This document shows positions 1 through 6,993 of a DNA stretch of 64,000 nt, piece by piece. The DNA is from JAHEFT01 sp963766195 (lineage in GTDB: Bacteria > Pseudomonadota > Gammaproteobacteria > Xanthomonadales > SZUA-36). Numbering within the stretch: position 1 is the stretch's first letter; the number at the start of each line of letters is the position of its first letter. Below the pieces are notes generated by a model. That model was given only the letters and a program-made list of their open reading frames with translations, was not told where the DNA came from and did no database searches. The stretch spans positions 1 through 64,000 of the forward strand of contig CAVXYY010000011.1 of NCBI GenBank assembly GCA_963766195.1, given 5' to 3'. The translations under genes and the position numbers were made by a program.

Positions 1-308
1 ATCAAATGTGACCACTCGGTCGAGGAGACCCAGTACAGATCGCCACCAGTGTAGGTCATCAGTCGCGGATCAGCCGCTGGCTTCTGTTGTGGCTCCCAAG
101 TTGAGCCATTCCACAATGCAAATTGGTCAGCGACGATCCCGCCAGCGGTGTCAAAGTACCCGGCGGCATACAAGCCTTCCGGCGTCAGCGCAAGCCCAAC
201 AACGGATCCGGGCAGACTATCGATTTCGCGTGACGCCTCAGGATAGACGGTGAAACCCACCGCTACCACCAGAATTATCGCAAGTATGTTTAGAAATCCG
301 TATCGCAT
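1..308 (-). CDS. secreted repeat protein, integron cassette gene (3' end outside window)
   Basis: An open frame of about 102 codons runs off the left edge. It begins with a short basic start and a hydrophobic signal segment (residues about 5-20, rich in L, I, V, A), then a segment reading LYAAGYFDTAGG followed by FALWNGSTWEP. This matches the LYxGGxFTxAGG...IAxWdGssW repeat found in secreted beta-propeller/delta-60-like proteins, usually present in tandem copies. The ATG lies inside the terminal GTTAT(G) of the neighbouring attC site, with no Shine-Dalgarno sequence that I can see. Function is unknown; a surface or secreted binding role is inference. No later in-frame Met is available in the visible part. 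Confidence 0.65.
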   Translation of the reverse strand, partial: MRYGFLNILAIILVVAVGFTVYPEASREIDSLPGSVVGLALTPEGLYAAGYFDTAGGIVADQFALWNGSTWEPQQKPAADPRLMTYTGGDLYWVSSTEWSHL

Positions 309-428
309 AACGTAGGGAAGCTTCAGCGGCGAGCGCCTCGCCGAGGAGTCCGCAACGCTACCTATTGTGGATCGGCGTTTTTCCGATCCACAAGTGCCTG
401 GCGCTTGTCCGGTGCAAGCTTTGGTTAT
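307..428 (-). repeat. attC site 1
   Basis: A 122 bp imperfect palindrome with ATAAC/GTTAT ends, AAGCTT-containing inner arms and a central hairpin with arms GTGGATCGG/CCGATCCAC and a CGTTTTT loop. It differs from the other copies at a few places (for example TTCAGCGG and AAGTGCCTGG), so it is slightly diverged. Read on the minus strand, the L'' arm (AAGCTTGCACC) has one extra base compared with the L' arm (AAGCTTCA), the asymmetry expected for the unpaired base that sets attC polarity. Confidence 0.8.
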
Positions 429-578
429 CCAGCATTGAACCTCAAGGTCACTCTCAACGTCGGTGTGTTCGTACCTTGCCGAAACAAATATGTCGTGGAT
501 CCGATCAGCCTAATGCAATAGGTGTTGACCGGAAGCTAGCCGGTTACTGAGATAGGGCCGACGAGATAGGCACGCCGA

Positions 579-821
579 CTATGCAATATTCACGATCCGC
601 ACCTTGGACCCACTTGGAGATGTACCGTTCGGCAGGTGCATGCGCCTTACATCGCGATCGCCATCTACCCAAACTATCACGTCGATATCGCACGGCGGCA
701 AGTCCATTGGCTCGGATGGAATCACCCAGTCGGGTGCAACCTGGGAGAGGCGCACGGTTCGCCCGGCGCCTTCAAGACTCAACCGAACACTCGAAGAGTA
801 TCTTTCCTGCTTAATCTCCAT
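579..821 (-). CDS. small conserved cassette protein of unknown function (80 aa)
   Basis: The 80-residue product has a compact beta-rich pattern: an N-terminal strand (EIKQERYSSSVRLSL), a segment RTVRLSQVAPDWVIPSEP, a PP-containing turn, then IDVIVWVDG and a C-terminal RMHLPNG...VRIVNI. From memory this resembles small hypothetical proteins of the form 'hydrophobic GPDF/W(V/L)I...EP...PP...VDG...(V/R)xLP.G', found in cassettes and planctomycetes; I cannot name a function. It is on the array-direction strand, ends 150 bp before attC1, and its start codon overlaps the start of the divergent kinase-like gene. No signal peptide or membrane segment is visible. Confidence 0.6.
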   Translation of the reverse strand: MEIKQERYSSSVRLSLEGAGRTVRLSQVAPDWVIPSEPMDLPPCDIDVIVWVDGDRDVRRMHLPNGTSPSGSKVRIVNIA

Positions 822-1320
822 GATGCTATCTAAAGAAGTTGCTCAAACAAAAGCATACGAGTACGCCAGGGGCGAGGAGGTCGCGATTACAGGTGAGCTC
901 GGTTTCGGTATCGATGGCCACGTGTTTCGAACTAGTCGGGGCACAGCCGTCAAGGTTTTCGGCAGAAAAGACAAGTACGAAACTGAGCGGGATATCTATC
1001 TACGCCTGCACCTGCATGAAGTTAGCGATATTCTTGGACATACGGTACCTGAGCTACTCAATAGCGACAACAGATTAATGGCTATCGAAATGTCGATCGT
1101 TCAGCCTCCATACCTACTTGATTTCGCACAGGCAACTCTCGACTCGCCTCGCGATTTCACAGACGATGCCATGGAGATGTGGAGAGCTGCAAAGGCCGAG
1201 GACTTCGGATCTAGATGGACTGACGTCGTTGCGGTTATGAGTTTGCTCGAGCTACGGTTTGGTATCTATCTGACCGACATAAACCCGGGCAACATCACTT
1301 TCGAAGAAGATAACGGGTAA
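820..1320 (+). CDS. protein-kinase-like cassette protein
   Basis: The product (about 166 aa from the ATG at 820, or 165 from 823) has a glycine-rich loop GELGFGIDGHV at residues 25-35, an AVK motif at 43-45 that fits the ATP-binding lysine, and near the C-terminus IYLTDINPGNI, which resembles the catalytic-loop DxxPxN of kinase-fold proteins. It is shorter than a full Ser/Thr kinase and lacks a recognisable activation segment, so it is a minimal or atypical kinase-like protein. It lies opposite to the cassette-reading direction and its start overlaps the divergent 80-aa gene. An in-frame upstream ATG at 604 exists, but the extension is antisense to that neighbour and is unlikely to be coding. 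Confidence 0.65.
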   Translation: MMLSKEVAQTKAYEYARGEEVAITGELGFGIDGHVFRTSRGTAVKVFGRKDKYETERDIYLRLHLHEVSDILGHTVPELLNSDNRLMAIEMSIVQPPYLLDFAQATLDSPRDFTDDAMEMWRAAKAEDFGSRWTDVVAVMSLLELRFGIYLTDINPGNITFEEDNG

Positions 1321-1385
1321 CCGAAATTGCGAACGTCTGCTCGCGACACGCGTCGAACTTCCGCGGACGCGCCTCGGAAATGCTG

Positions 1386-1505
1386 GATAACGTAGGGAAG
1401 CTTCACCTGCAGCGGTACAGCGGTGAAAACAAAGTCTTATTGACTGAACTGCAAATCACGTTTCCTGGTAAGCACAGACCGCTGTCTGGTGCAAGCGCTG
1501 GTTAT
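1386..1505 (-). repeat. attC site 2 (diverged)
   Basis: The site keeps the ATAACGTAGGGAAGCTTCACC end and a GGTGCAAGCGCTGGTTAT other end, so core boxes and outer arms are conserved. The internal part (about 1410-1480) is unlike the other five copies and lacks the GTGGATCGG hairpin. This indicates a cassette acquired from a different array or an older cassette. Confidence 0.75.
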
Positions 1506-1548
1506 ATGCCCGAGCACTTCACGAGCTTGTTTCAAACCCAGACGACGG

Positions 1549-2569
1549 CTAGTGAACAACGGAAAATCGGCTTCTCGCAACACGACCGCCTGATTCGACT
1601 ACTATAAAGTACTGTCCCGACGCAAATCCCGAAAGATCGATGATCTCTTCGTGAGCATTCTGAACCGGGATACCCTGTCGCTGCCATAGACGCCTCCCCA
1701 ATAGGTCGATGACCTGTGTGTCGACAATACCGCGACCCCCGTTTGACACAGAAATTCTATAGACACGAGAAGCCGGATTGGGATATCCAACGACTGAGAG
1801 ACCAAGAGGCTCATCGTCCGCTTCGTGAGAAAGGACGTAGGACGAGTCAATTGGAGTGCCGATTCTCTTCCCGTCGATTATCGCAAAGACGAGCTCACTT
1901 ACGACGTCGCCCTCAACCGTGCCTCCCATGGGCCCGATCCCGTAGCCAAAGTCTTCTCGGGAGAGACCGCCACCGATAAGAAAGCTCTTCATTCGATCGA
2001 TTGTGTAGCTCACGGTCGCGCCGTTCTCGACAACGGTCAACGGGTAGCTGTCAAACGCCTCGACCCAAGCCGATCGTACAATCCCGCCATAGAAAGGCGC
2101 TTGGTAGCAGAAGTTGATATCGGCGCCGAGTCGTATCGGATGATCTTCGAATTCGAGGGGCCCGCCATACCTGATCGTCGAATCTGTCACCGCCATCAAC
2201 TGGGTACCGAACGACCTAAACGGCGACTCGGGAATGCCGTAGTTGTACGATCCCAGTTGTTTTGAAATACAAGTCCGTTCCGATCAAGGTATCAGAAACG
2301 ATTTCCAACTTTTCGAGCCTGGCCAGGAAATTGCTTTCCCGGACCACGTAATGCCACTCGTTTCCGATTGCAAGTGGATAGTAGTCCGAGGCTGCGAAAC
2401 CGTCAGCCACGGCGGCTGAATCGGGCCACGGACAATCGCGGCCCTGTACTGGTATTGAAACACAGAGTAGTACCACCAGGAAGACACTTGCCCGCCGACA
2501 GAGAAGCAACGAGAGTCCCCTTGGAGAATTACTCACACAAACACCAATTGGTATAGGATCGACGCTCAC
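1549..2569 (-). pseudogene. secreted cassette protein with type IX secretion sorting domain, frameshifted
   Basis: Two minus-strand frames make one protein of about 340 aa. The N-terminal frame (2216-2569) has a signal peptide (hydrophobic VFLVVLLCVSIPVQG) and a YYPLAIGNEWHY segment typical of secreted Bacteroidota/Rhodothermota proteins. The second frame (down to 1549) ends with a textbook por-secretion-system C-terminal domain: GYPNPASRVYRISV, then VIDLLGRRLWQ, then IDLSGFASGQYFIVV and a terminal FSVV. The frames join near 2250-2265 at an AAAA/GGG stretch. A GTG at 2536 is an alternative start. A gammaproteobacterium normally has no type IX secretion system, so the cassette looks transferred. 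The break may be decay or a sequencing indel. Confidence 0.75.
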
Positions 2570-2818
2570 GGGATGCCCTCAGAAATGGTGCAGCCGAGTC
2601 GGCCTGATCAAGCCATCTAGGATTGCATCATACGAATGGCAGCATGACACGTCAATGGCATTCCGGAATCCTAGCGTGACGGTCATTCTCCCACGCGGTC
2701 ACGAGTGAGAGCAATGACCGCCCATGGCTTCGTGACTCGATCTGGCAGTACGCGACGCGACGGATCAGCAGTCGGATACGTTGCAGATTCCAGCTTGGCA
2801 CCGGGCATTCACGGGCAT

Positions 2819-2940
2819 ATAACGTAGGGAAGCTTCACCGGCGAGCGCCTCGCCGAGGAGTCCGCAACGCTACCTTCTGTGGATCGGCGTTTTTCCGATC
2901 CACATGCACCGGGCGCTTGTCCGGTGCAAGCTTTGGTTAT
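2819..2940 (-). repeat. attC site 3
   Basis: A 122 bp copy of the common array attC: ATAACGTAGGGAAGCTTCACC at the left end, CGGCGAG/CTCGCCG and GTGGATCGG/CCGATCCAC internal hairpins, and GGTGCAAGCTTTGGTTAT at the right end. Almost identical to sites 4 and 5. The upstream leader of the 1549-2569 cassette (2570-2818, about 250 bp) holds no gene that I can support. Confidence 0.85.
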
Positions 2941-3336
2941 GCAGCCAGCGCCACGCCTCTCCAATTGCGGGCCCCACTACTTGCGCAACCAGATTCGTCG
3001 ACCGGAACGGCTGGACTCATCTGGCGTGCGAGACAGTGCTTTCTAGTTCTTCCCACGACTCGTCCGTTCCCCACGTGTTGCCAGACGGTGCGTCAGATCA
3101 TCATCGCCGCCATTTCCTGGACGTCGCTACCGTCGCACTGAACCGATTGATCGATAACACCTTCGCTTCCGCGATGCTCGCGGATTCGGTCGTCGGGCAC
3201 TGAATGGGGGTATCTGGTGTGCTGGGCGCACTCATTTTCGTCGCATCGACTCTTTTGGATTTCGAACGTCCTGTCGTGTCCAGACTGCTTCCCCGCCAGG
3301 TTTCTACCCCCGATCAATTCACGGACGTTGTCGGAG

Positions 3337-3714
3337 TCAGGATCGCGTCGCATGTTCCGCGGTGGCCACTACCAAACTCATAACATTGTTCTTGGTCGCC
3401 TTAGAGACGGCCGCGAGATGTAGGTAGAATCTCAGCTTTCCGACCCTCCCGACCATCGTGGTCCCCAATGCATGCCCGTGCTCTTGTGCCTTCGACTTCC
3501 TTTCCTCTACGCCGGACCATTGCGTATTCGGACTCGAGCATCGAGTGGTACCGAAAGGGAGATCTCGGACCTCCTGATCGATGGCGACAGACTCGCAAGA
3601 GCCACGCGTTCGAACGCACGGCGATACGAGAACGTTTGTATCGATTAGCACTCTGACGTCGATTCTGTAGGGTCGATCACTTACCGAACAACTAGCGAAG
3701 TTCGCCTCGAGCAA
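3337..3714 (-). pseudogene. decayed PIN-domain toxin-like cassette gene
   Basis: The minus-strand frame holds RVLIDTNVLVS, the N-terminal motif of PIN-domain ribonucleases (first acidic residue in IDTN), followed by IDQEVRDLPF. The match then continues in another frame (near 3550-3570) as FRYHSMLESEYAMVRRRGK, which resembles the PIN 'plsvpLxlEYexVLkR' stretch. After this no frame gives a convincing C-terminal half, so the gene is broken or heavily indel-damaged. The remainder of this cassette (2941-3336) contains no supported gene. No partner antitoxin is visible. Confidence is moderate because the identification rests on two short motifs. Confidence 0.4.
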
Positions 3715-3865
3715 CCGGACGGGCTACAAGGTGGCCTCGGCGTCCGAGCGTTCGGCGGTGTCGGTGACGTGATTACTTTCGACGCGACCAGCTAAATCAG
3801 AACTGAGATTCATTCGGGCTTGCAAGCACGCACCCCGGTCTGGAAGTGTGCTTCGTACCGGCTGT

Positions 3866-3987
3866 ATAACGTAGGGAAGCTTCACCGGCGAGCGCCTCGC
3901 CGAGGAGTCCGCAACGTAACACTTTGTGGATCGGCGTTTTTCCGATCCACATGCGCCGGGCGCTTGTCCGGTGCAAGCTTTGGTTAT
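3866..3987 (-). repeat. attC site 4
   Basis: A 122 bp copy of the common attC with intact ATAAC/GTTAT ends, AAGCTT arms and GTGGATCGG hairpin. It lies 30 bp beyond the stop of the beta-lactamase-family cassette gene, the normal position for an attC relative to its gene. Confidence 0.85.
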
Positions 3988-4016
3988 GCCGCGTGAATGT
4001 CTGGCACGATATCCCC

Positions 4017-5227
4017 TTAGTAGAGGGCTCGTTCCGCGGCGCGGAGCGTCTCGATTACTTGCTGGTCGTAGAATGGGAGAACCTGAAATAGTAAAACCAC
4101 ACCGATTCCGCTCTTCATGTCGACCCAGAAGTGCGTGTTGTCTAGTCCCGCCCAACTGAGCGACCCGTCCTCTCGGCCGTCGGGAGCATCCACAGCGACT
4201 TGGAATCCCAGACTGAATCCATCGTTTCCTGCGCCGAGCGGAAATGCCTTGGACCAAGAACTATATGCACCCGGCTGCTCTACTACTGTAAGACCTAGTT
4301 CGCCGATTTGGTCTCGGGTCATCTCTTGGAAAGTGGCCTCGGTGATTCACTCGCAAGTCCCTTCGTTCGCCGTGGCCTAGCACTAGTTGTAAGAAGCGAC
4401 CATAGTCTGTTGCGGTCGAGAACAGATCGCCATCGCCTTGGCCTGCCGATTCTCGGAACTCTGGACGTGGATTGGGTACCAGAACGTCGCCATCGCGGTT
4501 GAAAGTAGCCGCAAGTCGGGCAGCCTTTTCTCGGGGAAGGTTGAATGAGGTGTCGTGCATCTCCAAAGGCCGAAGTATCCGTTGCTGGAGGAACTCCTCA
4601 AGAGCAAGACCGGACACGTTTTCGATAATCCATCCAAGCTGAGCCGTACCCATACCGTACGTCCATCGGGCACCCGGATCGTGTACTAGTGGGCGCATCC
4701 GACCTGGGATCTTTGTGTATTTGGCAACCTCACGCAATTCGTAATTCGAGAACGCGTAGCCAATGCCCGACGTGTGGCGAAGCAGGTCGCGTATTGTGAC
4801 TTCGCGCTTCGCGGGCCGCGTCTCAACCGTGCCGCTAAGCGTATCGACACGCACGAGGACTTCTCGACCGGCCAATTCGGGGAGGTAAGCGGATGCAGGG
4901 TCGTCCAGTGCAACCAGACCATCTTCGACAAGCATCATAACTCCTAGCGACGTAATAGGCTTCGTCATTGAAGCAATGTCAAAGACAGCATCAGGCCGCA
5001 TCGGCAAGATTCGCGCTGGGATCCAAGACCCCGAATGCGCCGAGGTACACAACACTGTCGCGAGTTGTCACAAGCGCTACTGCTGCCGGGATAGCCCCTG
5101 AGTGAACCGCCTCTTCAAGCACCTTGCCCAGAGCATCAACGCGTGCATCCCAAGCTGACTCGGGTTTATCAATGGTGCACCCGAACAGGAAAATGCAAGT
5201 AGCGAGGAAGGCAGGCGCAGTTCTCAT
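4017..5227 (-). pseudogene. serine beta-lactamase/esterase family lipoprotein (cassette gene, frameshifted)
   Basis: Three minus-strand frames reconstruct one class-C-beta-lactamase-fold hydrolase of about 400 aa. The N-terminal part (ATG at 5227) has a lipoprotein signal with a lipobox FLFGC and then GAIPAAVALVTTRDSVVYLGAFG. The middle part holds the nucleophile motif SMTK (SxxK), RDLLRHTSGIGY and WTYGMGT, where the Tyr fits the second catalytic motif. The C-terminal part ends with LPFYDQQVIETLRAAERALY. Frames join near 5000-5020 and 4345-4380. Family members are mostly carboxylesterases or D-amino-peptidases; a resistance function is not implied. It is followed at 30 bp by attC4. Frameshifts may be assembly errors. 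Confidence 0.75.
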
Positions 5228-5295
5228 TGATTCGTCTGTAAATGGTTGAAGGACGTTGAGCAAGGACCCGTGGCAATGCTCAGTTCTCACGCGGT

Positions 5296-5417
5296 ATAAC
5301 GTAGGGAAGCTTCACCGGCGAGCGCCTCGCCGAGGAGTCCGCAACGCTACCTTTTGTGGATCGGCGTTTTTCCGATCCACATGCACCGGGCGCTTGTCCG
5401 GTGCAAGCTTGGGTTAT
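5296..5417 (-). repeat. attC site 5
   Basis: A 122 bp copy of the common attC. The right end reads AAGCTTGGGTTAT instead of AAGCTTTGGTTAT; otherwise it is essentially the same as sites 3 and 4. Confidence 0.85.
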
Positions 5418-5714
5418 GCGCCAAGCACACGTAACGTCACAGCGGAGCGCAATCGGAGGGTGCCGCAGATCCCCCGCCGTACGGGCAGACCCACCAGCAA
5501 CCGCCCTACCCTGGCCGTCAGAGCGTCGCCAGGGACAACCGTGAAAGAAATAATGTCTTGACGAACGGCAGGCCTCGCGCCGCCGCCGTGAGCAACGAAG
5601 GTCTTCTCGCAGGTCGCGAGAAACGCAGTGAGTCAGCAAGGAACCGCGTTGATGGCGACACGAACCGACAAGGCTCAATCAACAATCGAGGCGCCAACCG
5701 TCCTGACTTGTCGT
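5418..5714 (-). other. 297 bp cassette without a convincing gene
   Basis: The stretch between attC5 and attC6 has open frames on both strands, but none shows protein-like composition, a ribosome-binding site or a family motif; the longer ones are rich in Arg/Cys/Ser and run into the attC sites. A minus-strand frame of about 50 codons ending near 5525 is a weak candidate. Non-coding cassettes are known in integrons and may carry promoters or small RNAs. I see no clear promoter here. Confidence 0.4.
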
Positions 5715-5838
5715 ATAACGTAGGGAAGCTTCACCGGCGAGCGCCACGCCGAGGAGTCCGCAACGCTACCTATTTGTGGATCGGCGTTTTTCCGATCCAC
5801 ATTGCACCGGGCGCTTGTCCGGTGCAAGCTTTGGTTAT
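5715..5838 (-). repeat. attC site 6 (last recognisable site)
   Basis: A 124 bp copy with small changes (GCGCCACGCCG instead of GCGCCTCGCCG, and an extra base in two runs). To the right of this site no further attC, attI or integrase gene is seen. Confidence 0.8.
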
Positions 5839-5890
5839 AGCGCAGGCTTCAGCTTCGCCGCACGTCAGCTTTGGGAGCTGCTCATTCTAG

Positions 5891-6000
5891 TCAGTGAAAA
5901 ACAAATCGACGGGCTACGGCCATTCCGTTTCGGATCTCAGGACGATCGCCATTGATCTCCCGTGAACCAGTCTTCCTTGGTGGTACGGCTCTGATGCATC
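5891..6000 (-). pseudogene. possible 3' remnant of a cassette gene
   Basis: A minus-strand frame ends with a TGA at 5891-5893, 52 bp before attC6, which is where the gene of the attC6 cassette should end. The readable tail contains REINGDRPEIRNGMAVARR. Upstream the frame runs into the arginase-like sequence of the other strand, so any 5' part is lost. I recognise no family. It could be a chance frame; the spacing to attC6 is the main support. Confidence 0.25.
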
Positions 6001-6211
6001 CGAAGATCACGGGGTACCCTTTCTGGGAACACTGGTGCCCGGCGGCGTCAGTTTCAGGGAAGCTCACCTGTTGATGGAATACTGCGCCGACAACGGCAAG
6101 CTGCTTTCGATGGAGATTGCTGAGTTGAATCCCTTCCTCGACGAGAGAAATATCAGCGCCGAGCGCGCAATGGAATTACTGCTCAGCGCCATGGGAAAAA
6201 GCATACTTTAG
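5966..6211 (+). pseudogene. arginase C-terminal fragment
   Basis: The frame ending TAG at 6209-6211 encodes GTLVPGGVSFREAH, then EIAELNPFLDERN and a terminal ELLLSAMGKSIL. These match the C-terminal region of arginases (GTPVPGG...REAH...VEVNPxLDERN), which hydrolyse arginine to ornithine and urea. Clear similarity starts only near 6023. The metal-binding N-terminal two-thirds is absent, because the upstream sequence is attC6 and its flank. The gene is therefore truncated at a junction with the cassette array, by recombination or by misassembly. Confidence 0.7.
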
Positions 6212-6221
6212 CGACAAGGCC

Positions 6222-6953
6222 ATGCAATACACGATTTCAGCCCGCGGCAAACATGCAGCCGTACCGATTCAGAAGTTCATCAAGAATAATTATTCTGAGA
6301 TCCCGCTCGGACAGATAGACAGCTTCTTCGGTTTTACCGAACACAGTACGCTCTACGGCGGCCGCATGTTCGCCACGACTGAACTGAGCAGGTATGACGT
6401 CAACTCCCTTTACAAAATGAACATCAACGTCCGCCTTCCTCTGACCAACCATTACGTGACCCGTGAAGAATACGAAGAAAATCTCCCTTACCTGGAGAAG
6501 TACCATCGCCCTGGGAACTCCCTGATCATCACGAATGACGAGCTTGCAATCTGGGTTCGCGCGGATTTTCCGGACTATCGCCTGGAAGCCAGCGTGATCA
6601 AAAACATCAACACCGGCCGGAAAGTCGACGAGGCCTTTCGCTTGTACGATACGGTTATTCTGCCGATGGCTTCGAACGACGACGAGGCGTTCCTCAAGTC
6701 CATCGACAACAAGAAAAATATCACCCTGTTCGCCAACGCCGGCTGCGCCTACACCTGCCCCGCGAAAATCTGTTATCCGAGTATTTCCAAAGCCAACAAG
6801 ACCGGGGACATGAGCCTTTTCCAATGTTCACAAAAGCTCAAGGAACGTAACACCATCGGCATGTATGACTTCGACCTGGAATACCTGCAATCGCTGGGTT
6901 TTGAACGCTTCAAGCTGCTGCGGCCAAGGGCTGGAAGCATGACCGGGTACTGA
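6222..6953 (+). CDS. conserved U32-like protein with cysteine cluster
   Basis: The 243-aa product starts 10 bp after the arginase fragment. It has no signal peptide. Recognisable stretches are LYGGRMFATTELSRYDV, NSLIITNDELAIWVR, YDTVILPMASNDD, FANAGCAYTCPAKICYPS (a C-x3-C-x4-C arrangement) with one more Cys in LFQCSQ, and a C-terminal FKLLRPRAGSMTGY. The layout (TIM-barrel-like alternation, central Cys cluster after an N/AN motif) resembles U32-type proteins such as UbiU/UbiV that carry [4Fe-4S] clusters, but it is shorter and I cannot assign it firmly. Position beside arginase suggests, weakly, a metabolic role. Confidence 0.55.
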   Translation: MQYTISARGKHAAVPIQKFIKNNYSEIPLGQIDSFFGFTEHSTLYGGRMFATTELSRYDVNSLYKMNINVRLPLTNHYVTREEYEENLPYLEKYHRPGNSLIITNDELAIWVRADFPDYRLEASVIKNINTGRKVDEAFRLYDTVILPMASNDDEAFLKSIDNKKNITLFANAGCAYTCPAKICYPSISKANKTGDMSLFQCSQKLKERNTIGMYDFDLEYLQSLGFERFKLLRPRAGSMTGY

Positions 6954-6993
6954 TGCCCTGTCCCGCCATGAAATCCATCGCCTGGCCATTCTT

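Larger units (their letters stand above)
1..5838 (-). mobile_element. integron gene-cassette array (six attC sites, no integrase seen)
   Basis: Six imperfect palindromes of 120-124 bp with ATAAC at one end and GTTAT at the other are spaced 0.3-1.3 kb apart and bracket short genes, which is the layout of integron cassettes. Five of the six are nearly identical, as in sedentary chromosomal integrons. The cassette genes at 1-308, 579-821, 1549-2569 and 4017-5227 all lie on the minus strand and (where visible) stop 30-150 bp before the next palindrome, so the array reads right to left. The expected intI/attI end is therefore to the right of 5838, where no integrase is found anywhere in the window. 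Integrase outside the window to the left cannot be excluded. Confidence 0.85.

Noticed and set aside
365..550. Plus-strand reading frames across attC sites (365-550, 2904-3203, 3926-4159, 5356-5544)
   Set aside because: They share the same attC-derived peptide and lack protein-like sequence outside it.
604..819. N-terminal extension of the kinase-like protein from ATG 604
   Set aside because: The extension is antisense to a protein-like small gene and shows no kinase similarity; the ATGs at 820/823 directly precede the conserved part.
307..5838. Regularly spaced repeats as a CRISPR array
   Set aside because: The units are 120-124 bp palindromes spaced by 0.3-1.3 kb of coding sequence, with integron-type ends; there are no short direct repeats or cas genes.
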